64,000 nt of DNA. It comes from Teretinema zuelzerae (lineage in GTDB: Bacteria > Spirochaetota > Spirochaetia > Treponematales > Treponemataceae). The stretch is taken from the NCBI RefSeq assembly GCF_021021555.1, contig NZ_JAINWA010000001.1:1302001-1366000 (forward strand), written 5' to 3'. Under the pieces are notes generated by a model. It did no database searches. It saw only the letters and a list, made by a program, of their open reading frames with translations, and had not been told where the DNA came from. Shown here one piece after another: positions 34,819 through 43,131 of this stretch. The translations under genes were made by a program, and so were the position numbers. Numbering within the stretch: position 1 is the stretch's first letter; each line of letters opens with the position of its first letter.

Positions 34819-36082
34819 CGGATGCAAGGATTCGAGCCGCGCTCTCCGCGGCAAGAACCCCCGAAGAAAAGGCGAACTGGAGGTTGAAGCCTCCCGTATC
34901 GCCGTCCACATCCAAAACCTCTCCCGCGAAATGGAGTCCCGGAACGATTCGGGACTCCATTGTTTTCGGATTCGCCTCCGAAACATCCACCCCGCCGGCA
35001 GTCGCCATCGCGACGGAAAAATCGCCGATTCTTTCTATTGTAAACGAGAATTCCGCAAGAACCGAAGCGATCGCCTTCCGTTCGGCTTTGGAGAGAACCG
35101 CCCCGGTACGGGACGGATCTGCGCCGGCGCGGGAAAAGACGACCTTGACGAGGGCTTCGCTGAGGGCAAGTCCGGAGGAAACGGCGTTGGCGAAGGTGCG
35201 TTTGGGGAAGCGCGCGCACAGATCGGCGAGAAGCGAGTCCATGCAGCGAGGTCCCGATTCTCCCTGCGGACGATCATGCGCGGAAAGGCTCCCCAGATCG
35301 AGGCGGATTTCGTCGCCGGGGGCGAAATCGCGGGAAAAATCCAGTATCAACGGGCCTGAAAGGCCGTCATGGGTAAAAAGCGCGTCGCCCCTGCGCTCTC
35401 CCGCCTTCCGCCCGTTTTTCCACAGGCTCGCGTGAACGCCTTCCAGGGCGTAGCCGGCGCAGGAGGCGCAGTCGTAGCGAGCGGGGAAAACCGGGGCGAG
35501 CGCCGGCCGGGGAGGGACGATGGAATGGCCCAGCGCGGCGGCGAGGGCGAAGCCGTCGCCGGTCGAACCGGTGACCGGCCAGGAGGAGCCTCCGGTCGTG
35601 ATCGCCACGCAGGAGGCGCCGTACTCGGCCTTGTCTGTCGAGACGATGAAGCCCCCGGGCGCCCGGACTATCGAAACGACCCGCTCCGAGAGGGCGATTT
35701 CCGCGTTCTCCGCTGAACAGGCGGAAAGAAGAACCCGCAGAACGTCGGACGATTTGCCGGACCGGGGGAACATTTTGCCGCCGTTGAGCTTCTCGAGAGG
35801 CAGACCGCGGGATTCGAAGAATTCGCGGAGATCGGACGGCGGAAAATTCTGCAAGCACGGGCGTACGAAGCGGCCGCTGTCGCCGTAGGAGCGGAAAAAG
35901 GTTTCAAGAGGAGCGGAATTAGTCAGATTGCAACGGCCCGAGCCGGCTACCAGCAGTTTTTTCCCCGGCTTGCTGTTTTTCTCGAGGACCAGCACCCGGG
36001 AACGCGAAAGCGAGGCGGCCTTCCAGGCGCACATCAATCCGGCGGGCCCGGCTCCGATTACGACGAGATCGACGCTTTTCAT
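34808..36082 (-). CDS. HI0933-family FAD/NAD(P)-dependent oxidoreductase
   Basis: A 424-residue flavoprotein of the HI0933/YhiN (BaiN-like) family. The N-terminal Rossmann motif VVIGAGPAGLMCAW binds FAD, followed by KPGKKLLVAGSGRCNLTN, the family signature. A second FAD contact near the C terminus reads LHFAGEVLDVDGDTGGFNLQFAFSSG. The reaction in this organism is unknown; family members include enzymes reducing steroid or other unsaturated substrates. The ATG at 36082 overlaps the Nudix stop by four bases. A much longer upstream extension in the same frame runs through the Nudix gene and is not credible. The 3' end overlaps the convergent PII-like gene by 11 bp. Confidence 0.9.
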   Translation of the reverse strand: MKSVDLVVIGAGPAGLMCAWKAASLSRSRVLVLEKNSKPGKKLLVAGSGRCNLTNSAPLETFFRSYGDSGRFVRPCLQNFPPSDLREFFESRGLPLEKLNGGKMFPRSGKSSDVLRVLLSACSAENAEIALSERVVSIVRAPGGFIVSTDKAEYGASCVAITTGGSSWPVTGSTGDGFALAAALGHSIVPPRPALAPVFPARYDCASCAGYALEGVHASLWKNGRKAGERRGDALFTHDGLSGPLILDFSRDFAPGDEIRLDLGSLSAHDRPQGESGPRCMDSLLADLCARFPKRTFANAVSSGLALSEALVKVVFSRAGADPSRTGAVLSKAERKAIASVLAEFSFTIERIGDFSVAMATAGGVDVSEANPKTMESRIVPGLHFAGEVLDVDGDTGGFNLQFAFSSGVLAAESAARILASATS

Positions 36083-36597
36083 CTGCGGGAACGCCACGCG
36101 AGCAGAGCCTGCCGATGGGACTCGAAGGCTATGGGCGCGTCTTCTATAGCGCCGACGGGCACCAAACGATAGCCTGAAACCTCGGACTCGTCCAATGAAA
36201 GCCCCTCGGCCGAAACTGCGGTGGAAGCGGAAAAATAGAGATCGCAGGTATGGTAGAGCACGTTCCGGTATATATATTCGTTCGGCCATGAACCGACGAA
36301 GGACGAAATCGAGACGGAGAGGCCGGTTTCTTCCAAACATTCCCGCACGGCGGCATCTTCCGCCCGTTCGCGCGAATCGACGAAGCCGCCGGGCAGGGCC
36401 AACAGGCCGATCCCCGGCTCGCGGTTTCTCACCAGCATGAGCACGGAGTCGCCGAAGGGCAGAATAACGCTGGCGGACGCGGCTACGTTGTGATAATAGG
36501 TAAAAAGACACACCGGACAATACCAGTATTTATTATCCCTATATTGATAGCCTATCGATCCGCATCGGGGACAAAATTTCAAAGAAGCAGGTTTCAT
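36079..36597 (-). CDS. Nudix hydrolase with an N-terminal zinc ribbon
   Basis: A 172-residue Nudix protein. A zinc ribbon (C9, C12, C27, C30) is followed by a complete Nudix box: G71, E77, R85, E86, E89, E90, G92. It should hydrolyse a nucleoside diphosphate linked to another moiety. The N-terminal ribbon is shared with NudC-type NADH pyrophosphatases and related ADP-sugar enzymes, but the overall length is short for NudC, so the substrate is open. The ATG at 36597 is preferred to an earlier in-frame start inside the ECF gene. It follows the ECF stop by seven bases and is coupled to the flavoprotein gene. Confidence 0.88.
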   Translation of the reverse strand: MKPASLKFCPRCGSIGYQYRDNKYWYCPVCLFTYYHNVAASASVILPFGDSVLMLVRNREPGIGLLALPGGFVDSRERAEDAAVRECLEETGLSVSISSFVGSWPNEYIYRNVLYHTCDLYFSASTAVSAEGLSLDESEVSGYRLVPVGAIEDAPIAFESHRQALLAWRSRR

Positions 36598-36604
36598 CGT
36601 ATCT

Positions 36605-38734
36605 CTACATCCTGACGAAAGTAGACAGCCATACCAGGATAATCGCAAGTACAGGAGCCATTACATTGAGTATAAGAGCGCGGACGTCTCTTTTCCAGAG
36701 AAGGTACCGCGAATTTTTTCCGGTCCCGAATCCGCGCGCCTCGATTGCTTGGGCGAGCCGGTCAGCCCGGACGAGGGTTCGGAGAACAAGGGGGACGAAG
36801 AGCGATGCGACCGAGGCGATTTTACCGGAAATTCCGCTTTTTTTTCGGTCTCCGCCCCGCATTTTCCGCGCCAGAACGATTCTGTCGGACTCGTCCTTCA
36901 GGATGACGACAAAGCGGAACACGACGGCTACGAGCAGGGATGCGCTTCTCGCCGGAACTCCCAGAAAGGAAAGCGGCTTCAGAAGGTCCTCCATGCCGTA
37001 CATGATCTCCGTATGCGAGCATAGATGCATGAACACGCTCAATGGAATGTACAGGGTGATGAAGCGGAGCAAAAACATCGCCGAATGATAGACATTCGGC
37101 TGAAGCAAAAACTGCAGGGCGACGATCAGGGCGAGCCAGGGAAGAATCCGCGCGATGCCGAGAATCAGCTTTTTCAGCGGATATCGGGAGGCTCTCAGCG
37201 GGATAAACTCAAGAAAAAGCAGAGCGGCTAAAAAAAGCGGTCCCTGGATGAATACGGCCGCGAACACCTGGGACAGGGTAAGCAGGTAGCGGGTCAGGGG
37301 GCTTGTCCGGCAAAGCGCGCTCTTGGAGCCGGCCGGGTCCGCGGTGCGAGGCGGAGGATCGGGAAGTGCGATCGTCTGGTCCGCCCAGGCGCATTCCTCT
37401 CTCCTGTTCGTGGTGAACGCGACCGCCTTTCCCTCGGCGCGTAGCGACCCGATCAGGGAAAAAAGCTGGGCGCGGCTCCGCACGTCCAGGGCCGAGGACG
37501 GCTCGTCCAGAAGCACGATATCGCTGTCCATCGCGACGATGCCGGCAAGCGCCGCCTTTCTTCGCTCTCCCCCGGAGAGCGAAAAGGTGTGGCGCTCGGC
37601 GAAGCGGTCGAAGGGGAGGCCGCAGAGGTCCATCGCGCGGCGCACCCGGGAAACGAGTTCCTTCCCCGAGACGCCCGAGTTGCGCGGACCGAAGGCGACG
37701 TCGTCCGCGGCGAATTCTGCGAAGAGGCTCGCCTCGCTTTCCTGAACCGCCAGCGCCGCCCGGCATCCGGGAGCGAGTGTTCTCGAGCCCTCCGCGGGTT
37801 CGGCAAGGCCGGCAAGCACGGACAGGAGCAGGGATTTGCCTGACCCCGATTCGCCGGTAACGGCGGTGACCGTCCCGGGATAGAGGTCGAGCGAGATGCC
37901 GGACAGGGGACCGAGAGACAGATGCGCGCAGGAAAGAAGCGGTGACGGAGCGGCGGCGGTTTCCGGCGCGGCAGAAAGCGCAGGGGAGAGAGCAGGAGAG
38001 GCGGGAGCAGGAACCTCCGGGACGGCCGCCTGAGGGACGGCGGGAGAGGCAAGGCCCCAGGCTTCGAGCGAGGATCGGGGGATAGCCGCGAAAGCGCTTG
38101 ACGGTCCGTCGAAAACTGTCCGCCCGTCATCCAAAATCAATATCCGTTCCGCCCGGGCGGCTTCTTCAAGATCGTGGGTGATGTGCATGATCGAACCGCC
38201 TTCGCCGTGGAAGCGGTCGAGAAAGGATAGCAGTGAGGCGCGGGCGGCGGGGCTCAGCATGGAAGTCGGTTCGTCGAGAAGGAGGAGGGCCGGATCGAGA
38301 ACCATGGCGCCGGCAAGGGCCGCATGCTGCTTGAGGCCGCAGGACAGCTCCCCCACTGGAAGATCGGCGACTGTATCGAGAGCGAATAGCGAAAGCGCTC
38401 CCCGAACCCGGCGAACCATCTCGGACTGATCCGTTCCGAGGTTCTCCAGGCCGAACGCCGCGTCGAGCTCGGCGGTTTCTCCGACAAGCTGGTCGGCGGG
38501 CGACTGAAACACGAGAGCGCAGGGAACCTTTCCTGCGGGAGCGTCGAAAACCGCGGAGCCGACCGAAGGCTTCAGCAAACCCGCGATGCATCTGGCAAGG
38601 GTGCTTTTGCCCGAACCGTTAGATCCCAGAACCGCGAGATATTCGCCGGAATCGAGGGAGAACGAGGCGTTTTGTACCGCCGCGGAAGGGGCTTCAGGGT
38701 AGGAATAGGAAAGATCGGTTACGCGAAGGAGCAT
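36605..38734 (-). CDS. ECF transporter: fused A-A'-T protein
   Basis: A 709-residue protein carrying two ABC ATPase domains and the EcfT membrane subunit in one chain. Domain 1 (about 1-230) has Walker A GSNGSGKST (37-45), H187 in the switch and a degenerate signature SCGLKQ (131-136). A Pro/Ala-rich linker (231-265) follows. Domain 2 (266-460) has Walker A GESGSGKS, the canonical signature LSGGE and Walker B VLLDEPSSAL, but Asn443 where the switch His is expected (TTNRREE). EcfT (about 480-709) has five or six membrane segments and the coupling motif EARGFG. It needs a substrate-binding S component, and the S gene at 40677-41285 is the nearest candidate. The start context is weak (AGG). Confidence 0.9.
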   Translation of the reverse strand: MLLRVTDLSYSYPEAPSAAVQNASFSLDSGEYLAVLGSNGSGKSTLARCIAGLLKPSVGSAVFDAPAGKVPCALVFQSPADQLVGETAELDAAFGLENLGTDQSEMVRRVRGALSLFALDTVADLPVGELSCGLKQHAALAGAMVLDPALLLLDEPTSMLSPAARASLLSFLDRFHGEGGSIMHITHDLEEAARAERILILDDGRTVFDGPSSAFAAIPRSSLEAWGLASPAVPQAAVPEVPAPASPALSPALSAAPETAAAPSPLLSCAHLSLGPLSGISLDLYPGTVTAVTGESGSGKSLLLSVLAGLAEPAEGSRTLAPGCRAALAVQESEASLFAEFAADDVAFGPRNSGVSGKELVSRVRRAMDLCGLPFDRFAERHTFSLSGGERRKAALAGIVAMDSDIVLLDEPSSALDVRSRAQLFSLIGSLRAEGKAVAFTTNRREECAWADQTIALPDPPPRTADPAGSKSALCRTSPLTRYLLTLSQVFAAVFIQGPLFLAALLFLEFIPLRASRYPLKKLILGIARILPWLALIVALQFLLQPNVYHSAMFLLRFITLYIPLSVFMHLCSHTEIMYGMEDLLKPLSFLGVPARSASLLVAVVFRFVVILKDESDRIVLARKMRGGDRKKSGISGKIASVASLFVPLVLRTLVRADRLAQAIEARGFGTGKNSRYLLWKRDVRALILNVMAPVLAIILVWLSTFVRM

Positions 38735-38769
38735 GGGCTAGGCCTGCACGGCGGCAAACTGCGCGCGGT

Positions 38770-38817
38770 TCAATTGAAATCCTTGCGCCGGCCGGCGCCG
38801 GTTTCGACTTTGATCAT
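38770..38817 (-). CDS. Possible 15-residue leader ORF ahead of the ECF gene
   Basis: A short reading frame, MIKVETGAGRRKDFN, starts at 38817 with a very good AAGGAG (38832-38827) and a TATACT box at 38847-38842 upstream. It stops 35 bp before the ECF start, whose own ribosome site is poor. Inside it lies the palindrome GCGCCGGCCGGCGC (38786-38799). It could be a translated leader that controls the ECF gene, or a chance frame. Confidence 0.35.
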   Translation of the reverse strand: MIKVETGAGRRKDFN

Positions 38818-38973
38818 GGTTTTAAGCTCCTTCAGGAAAGGAGTATAACGAAAGGGACATGCAAAAAAAAGAGAGCATTAACCAATTTTAAAGGATGTCT
38901 CGCGCATTTCTCTGGTATACCTTATAGAGAGGTGCGCATGCGTACCGAAAAAGATTCTATTTATGGAGGAAAC

Positions 38974-40569
38974 ATGAAACGGAAACTCTTCAATGCCGCG
39001 TCCGGAACGGCGATTCTGATCGCCCTGGCGGCCTTCTTTTTTACAATCGGCTCCTGCGCGGGAACTCCCGCCCCCAAGAGGGAAGCGGGAAAGCAATACA
39101 CGCTGACGGTCCTGCACACCAACGACCACCACGGAACGGTTCTTCCCAACGGAGGACAGGCCGGCCTGGCCGAGCGGGCGACCTTCGTCAAGGGAGCGAG
39201 GCAAGCGAACGACAACGTCCTTTTGCTGGACGCCGGAGACATCAACACCGGAAGCGCGCTCTCCAACATGTTCAAGGGCGAAATCGACATCAAGGCGTAT
39301 AACATGATGGGCTACGACGCGGTAGCCTTCGGAAACCATGAGTTCGACAAGGATCTCGCGTTGATCGAAACGCAGATGAGCCAAGCCGAATTCCCCTTCA
39401 TTTCCGCGAACGTGCTGAAGGCGAACGGAAAGCCGCTGGGGCTGCCCTACATCATCAAGGACTACGACGGCTTCAGGGTCGGCGTATTCGGACTGACAAC
39501 GCGCAGAACACTCGTGATCGCCAGCCCCGACAAGAGCCTCGCGTTCGCCGACGAAATCGAAACGGCGAAGGCGATGGTCGGCGAACTGAGGGACAAGAAA
39601 AAGTGCGACGTCGTGATCCTTTTGGCCCACATGGGGCTGACCGCTGAAACCGACAAGCACGTCACATCGGAGAAGCTCGCGCAGGCGGTTCCCGGAATCG
39701 ACCTTATCATCGACGGGCACTCCCACACCGCGATGGCGGAAGCGCTCTTCGTCGGAACGACGCCGATCGTATCCGCCAACGAATGGGGAAAGTTCGTGGG
39801 CGAGGCCAGGCTGACCATAGTCGACGGAAAAATCTCCGCGTTCGACTGGAAGCCGGTGAAGATCAACGCGAAGGACAAAATCGAATACGCCGCCGACGAA
39901 GCGGTCGCCGCGATGATCGCGCCCTACAAGGCGGAAGCAGACGCGACGATGAAAGAGGTAATCGCGGAAGCGAGCGCTCCGTTCGAATTCGGCGACAGGC
40001 TCTCCCGCAAAAAGGAAATCGCCCTTGGCAACATGGTGAACGACGGAGCGATGTGGTATTTCCGGACGGTTCTCGGCAAGGATCCCGATTTCGCGTTCAC
40101 GAACGGAGGAAACATCCGGGCGGAACTTCCGGCCGGAAAGCTGACCCGCGAGCAGATCACCACGGTGCTGCCCTTCGACAACTGGCTCTATCTGACGACC
40201 ATGAAGGGAAGCGACGTGCTCAAGCTCTTCGAGTTCATCGCCTCCATACCGCAGGGTGCGGGAGCCTGGGCTCAGGTCTCCGCCGAAGCCCGCTACACGA
40301 TCGACTATACCGATCCCTCCGGAAAGGGAGTCCTCAAAAACCTGACGATACGCGGGCAAAGCGTCGATCCGGACAAGGAATACACCTTCATCACCAACGA
40401 CTATCTGATGAACGGAGGAGACGGGTATGCGGTCCTTAAAAACAACTCAGGATCGTACAACACCTCGACCACGCTGCGCGACGTAATCATCGCCTACGCG
40501 AAGGAAATGAAAACCCTTGTTCCGGCAACCGACGGACGAATCGCCGTAATCGGCGGAATGACCTTCTAG
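38974..40569 (+). CDS. 5'-nucleotidase/UshA-family lipoprotein
   Basis: A 531-residue metallophosphatase. The signal peptide ends in a lax lipobox GSC (Cys28), so it should be a lipoprotein outside the inner membrane. The N-terminal calcineurin-like domain shows HTNDHHG (48-54), LDAGDINTG, FGNHEFD and DGHSHT, which bind two metal ions. The C-terminal 5'-nucleotidase domain shows FTNGGNIRAEL and TNDYLMNGGDGY for nucleotide binding. It should strip phosphates from extracellular nucleotides and perhaps NAD or NMN. The ATG at 38974 has GGAGG upstream and is preferred to one at 38932. A terminator follows directly, separating it from the NAD operon. Confidence 0.92.
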   Translation: MKRKLFNAASGTAILIALAAFFFTIGSCAGTPAPKREAGKQYTLTVLHTNDHHGTVLPNGGQAGLAERATFVKGARQANDNVLLLDAGDINTGSALSNMFKGEIDIKAYNMMGYDAVAFGNHEFDKDLALIETQMSQAEFPFISANVLKANGKPLGLPYIIKDYDGFRVGVFGLTTRRTLVIASPDKSLAFADEIETAKAMVGELRDKKKCDVVILLAHMGLTAETDKHVTSEKLAQAVPGIDLIIDGHSHTAMAEALFVGTTPIVSANEWGKFVGEARLTIVDGKISAFDWKPVKINAKDKIEYAADEAVAAMIAPYKAEADATMKEVIAEASAPFEFGDRLSRKKEIALGNMVNDGAMWYFRTVLGKDPDFAFTNGGNIRAELPAGKLTREQITTVLPFDNWLYLTTMKGSDVLKLFEFIASIPQGAGAWAQVSAEARYTIDYTDPSGKGVLKNLTIRGQSVDPDKEYTFITNDYLMNGGDGYAVLKNNSGSYNTSTTLRDVIIAYAKEMKTLVPATDGRIAVIGGMTF

Positions 40570-40575
40570 GACGAC

Positions 40576-40612
40576 AAGCCGCCGGATCGCGCAAGGCCGG
40601 CGGCTTCTTTAA
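40576..40612 (+). terminator. Rho-independent terminator of the 5'-nucleotidase gene
   Basis: A perfect 10-bp stem, AAGCCGCCGG (40576-40585) with CCGGCGGCTT (40597-40606), is followed by CTTTAA. It ends three bases before the -35 box of the next operon. Confidence 0.85.
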
Positions 40613-40614
40613 TC

Positions 40615-40643
40615 TTGACACAATACCCCTCGATTGTCATGAT
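40615..40643 (+). promoter_or_regulatory. Promoter of the ECF-S/nadCAB operon with an imperfect inverted repeat
   Basis: A perfect -35 box TTGACA (40615-40620) is followed after 17 bp by CATGAT (40638-40643). The region also holds an imperfect dyad, TGACACAAT near 40616 and ATTGTCA near 40633, that spans the promoter. A NAD-responsive repressor would be expected to bind there; no such regulator is in the window. Confidence 0.65.
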
Positions 40644-40676
40644 AGCCCCAACTTAGCTCTTTTGGAGGCTCCTGTC

Positions 40677-41285
40677 ATGAACAACACACCAAACACCCGA
40701 ATCAGAAAGCTCGTCGTCACCGGCGCTCTCGGCGCTCTGGCGGTTTTTCTCGGAATCACCCGTCTCGGACTCATCCCCTGGATTTCAGGAGCTTCCATAA
40801 CCGTCATGCATATTCCCGCCATCATCGGCGCGATCCTGGAAGGCCCGCTGGTCGGCTGCGGAATCGGCGCGATTTTCGGCGTATTCAGCCTGTATCAGGC
40901 CAACATCAGCCCGGTGGCCTTCGACGCCTTCTTCAGAAACCCGCTCGTTTCCGTGCTTCCGCGCATTCTCTTTCCCCTCGCCGCCTGGGGCATCTGGTGG
41001 GCAGTGTCCCGCTGGAAGAAAATCCCGGCGGTGATCGCGGCCGGCCTCGGCGGTAGCATCATCCACACCGTTCTCGTGCTCGGCATGCTCGTCGCGACCA
41101 ACGGTTCGAGCGTACTGACCGGGGGCGCGGAGGGCGTGACTCTCTGGGCCGTAGTGGGTATGATATTCGTCGCGAACGGTCTGCCTGAAGCCGCCGCCGC
41201 CGCGATACTTTCGACCCTCGTCGTAGCCGCCTGGCTCGGACTCAACACCCGCCGCAAGAAATCGAAATTGTCGGAGGAAGAATGA
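40677..41285 (+). CDS. ECF transporter substrate-binding (S) component, likely NAD-precursor related
   Basis: A 202-residue membrane protein with about six membrane segments. RKLVVTGALGALAVFLGITRLGLIPWISGAS and the loop HIPAIIGAILEGPLVGCGIGAIFGV are typical of ECF S components (ThiW/PanT/NiaX-like fold). The ATG at 40677 has GGAGG eight bases upstream; a TTG at 40662 would precede that site. It is the first gene of an operon with nadC, nadA and nadB (four-base overlap with nadC), so niacin or another pyridine is the likely cargo, by context only. It would pair with the fused A-A'-T protein 2 kb upstream. Confidence 0.82.
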   Translation: MNNTPNTRIRKLVVTGALGALAVFLGITRLGLIPWISGASITVMHIPAIIGAILEGPLVGCGIGAIFGVFSLYQANISPVAFDAFFRNPLVSVLPRILFPLAAWGIWWAVSRWKKIPAVIAAGLGGSIIHTVLVLGMLVATNGSSVLTGGAEGVTLWAVVGMIFVANGLPEAAAAAILSTLVVAAWLGLNTRRKKSKLSEEE

Positions 41286-42133
41286 TATCTGGACTGAAGA
41301 AATCTGATTATATTCCCCTTATCCGCCGGGCCCTGGCGGAAGATCTGGGGAAAAACGGCGACATAACCAGCCGCTCGATATTCACCGGAAAGGAAAAAGC
41401 CGTGTTCACCCTTTTGGCAAAGGACGACGGCGTGCTCTGCGGGGCGGAGGTGTTCACGGAAGTGTTCCGCCGGCTCGATAAAAAAGCGAAAGTGGAGTGG
41501 TACCTGAAAGACGGAGACTCCCTTGCCAAGGGGACGGTAGTCGCCCGGGTAAGCGGAAAACTGGTCGCGATCCTTTCCGGCGAGCGCACCGCGCTCAACC
41601 TGGTTTCGCACCTTTCCGCGGTCGCAACCAAGGCGCGCCGCTTCGCCCGGACGGCGGGAGACAAGCCCGTCGTGCTCGACACCAGAAAAACCGTGCCGGG
41701 ACTCAGAATGCTTCAGAAATACGCGGTCCGCACCGGCGGTGCGATGAACCACCGCATCGGGCTGTTCGACATGATCCTCATCAAGGACAATCACGTAGAC
41801 GCGGCCGGCGGAATCGCGACCGCGGTCTCCCGTGCCCGCAAGCGCTGGGGAAACACATTCAAGATCGAAGTGGAAACCCGCAGCCTGGACGAAGTCCGGC
41901 AGGCTCTCGAGGCGAAAGCTGACCGCATCATGCTCGACAATATGGACAATGCGCAAATGAAAAAGGCCGTCGAGCTCATAGCAGGAAAAGCGGAAACCGA
42001 AGCGTCCGGCAATATGACCCTCGAACGCCTGATGACGCTCGGAGAAACCGGGGTAGACTTCGTTTCCTTCGGAGAGCTGACCCATACGGTGCAGGTTTTC
42101 GACTTTTCGCTGAAACAGGAATCAACCGAATGA
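41282..42133 (+). CDS. nadC: Nicotinate-nucleotide pyrophosphorylase (quinolinate phosphoribosyltransferase)
   Basis: A 283-residue enzyme that turns quinolinate and PRPP into nicotinate mononucleotide, the last step of de novo pyridine synthesis. Family landmarks are ALAEDLGKNGDITS at the N terminus, SGERTALNLVSHLSAVAT, LDTRKTVPGLRMLQKYAVRTGG and DMILIKDNHV. The length is normal. It overlaps the S-component gene upstream and nadA downstream by four bases each (ATGA), so the operon is tightly coupled. Confidence 0.96.
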   Translation: MISGLKKSDYIPLIRRALAEDLGKNGDITSRSIFTGKEKAVFTLLAKDDGVLCGAEVFTEVFRRLDKKAKVEWYLKDGDSLAKGTVVARVSGKLVAILSGERTALNLVSHLSAVATKARRFARTAGDKPVVLDTRKTVPGLRMLQKYAVRTGGAMNHRIGLFDMILIKDNHVDAAGGIATAVSRARKRWGNTFKIEVETRSLDEVRQALEAKADRIMLDNMDNAQMKKAVELIAGKAETEASGNMTLERLMTLGETGVDFVSFGELTHTVQVFDFSLKQESTE

Positions 42134-43131
42134 AAGAAAAGATTTTCATAGCCGCTCACCACTACCAGCACGCGGACATCGTGAAACAGGCGGATCTGGT
42201 CGCGGACTCCTACCGGCTCGCGGTGGAAGCCGCGAAGAGCGACGCGAAGTACATCGTGGTGTGCGGGGTGCGCTTCATGGCGGAAAGCGTGGCGACCCTC
42301 GCGCGCAGCGACCAGATGGTGATCCACCCCAACCCGCGCGCCGGCTGCCCCATGGCCGACATGGTCGCCGTGGATACGGCCGAAAAAGCGATCGAAAAAA
42401 TCCGCGGGATAACCGGAAAAACGCCGGTTCCCGTCACCTATATGAACTCGGGAAACGCCATGAAGGCCCTCACCGGGCGCATGGGAGGAAGCATCTGCAC
42501 CTCCGGCAACGCGAAAAAAATCATGGCGCATTATCTTGAAGGCGGAGCTCCCATCCTCTTCATGCCGGACCGAAACCTCGGAGAGAACACCGCTCTCGCA
42601 CTGGGACTCGGGAAGGACGACCTGGCCGTAGTCAGCCGCGACGGAAGCGAAATTACCGGAGCGCGGCCGGACACCCGCGTCTTCCTCTGGGACGGATTCT
42701 GCCCGATTCACAAGGTCTTCACCGTCGCCGATATCGAAGAAATGCGCGCGGCCTTCCCGGGAATCAATATCACCGTCCATCCGGAAAGCCTTCCGGAAGT
42801 CGTAAAGGCCGCGGGCTTGAGCGGCTCGACCGAAGGAATGCACCATCAGCTCCGCGACGCGGAGGCAGGCTCCGTGTGGGGAGTCGGTACGGAAATACAC
42901 TTCGTCGAGCGAATGGCTACCCTCTTCCCCGATAAAAAAATCATGCCGCTGCGGCCCTCCGGCTGCGTGAACATGATACTCATCACTCCGGAAAAACTCG
43001 CCGCGTCCCTGAAGGCGATCGAAGCCCACGAGCGCGACGGCTCGCCGCTTGAAACAGTCGTCGTTCCGGAAGCGGAGCGCGAAGACGCAAAAGCGGCGCT
43101 TACTACGATGGTAAGGCTCACCGATGCGTGA
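42130..43131 (+). CDS. nadA: Quinolinate synthase
   Basis: A 333-residue iron-sulfur enzyme that condenses iminoaspartate with dihydroxyacetone phosphate to quinolinate. The expected 4Fe-4S ligands are visible: C73 in RAGCPMAD, C191 in DGFCPIH and C279 in PSGCVNM. AAHHYQHADIVKQADLVADSY at the start and HPNPRAGCPMADMV are typical. It overlaps nadC by four bases and nadB by eight. NadA uses the unstable product of NadB directly, so close co-expression makes sense. Confidence 0.96.
   Translation: MKEKIFIAAHHYQHADIVKQADLVADSYRLAVEAAKSDAKYIVVCGVRFMAESVATLARSDQMVIHPNPRAGCPMADMVAVDTAEKAIEKIRGITGKTPVPVTYMNSGNAMKALTGRMGGSICTSGNAKKIMAHYLEGGAPILFMPDRNLGENTALALGLGKDDLAVVSRDGSEITGARPDTRVFLWDGFCPIHKVFTVADIEEMRAAFPGINITVHPESLPEVVKAAGLSGSTEGMHHQLRDAEAGSVWGVGTEIHFVERMATLFPDKKIMPLRPSGCVNMILITPEKLAASLKAIEAHERDGSPLETVVVPEAEREDAKAALTTMVRLTDA

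Noticed and set aside
36083-36520. N-terminal extension of the flavoprotein (146 residues)
   Set aside because: The extension is Arg/Ser-rich, runs through the Nudix gene in another frame, and the FAD motif begins right after the ATG at 36082, as normal for the family.
37323-38130. Several 140-225 codon frames inside the ECF gene on both strands
   Set aside because: They are Arg/Pro-rich shadows typical of high-GC coding DNA, with no start signals. The A-A'-T frame carries all the motifs.
38878-40359. A 493-codon - strand frame opposite the 5'-nucleotidase gene
   Set aside because: It is a mirror of a well-supported nucleotidase gene with no domain or start signals of its own.
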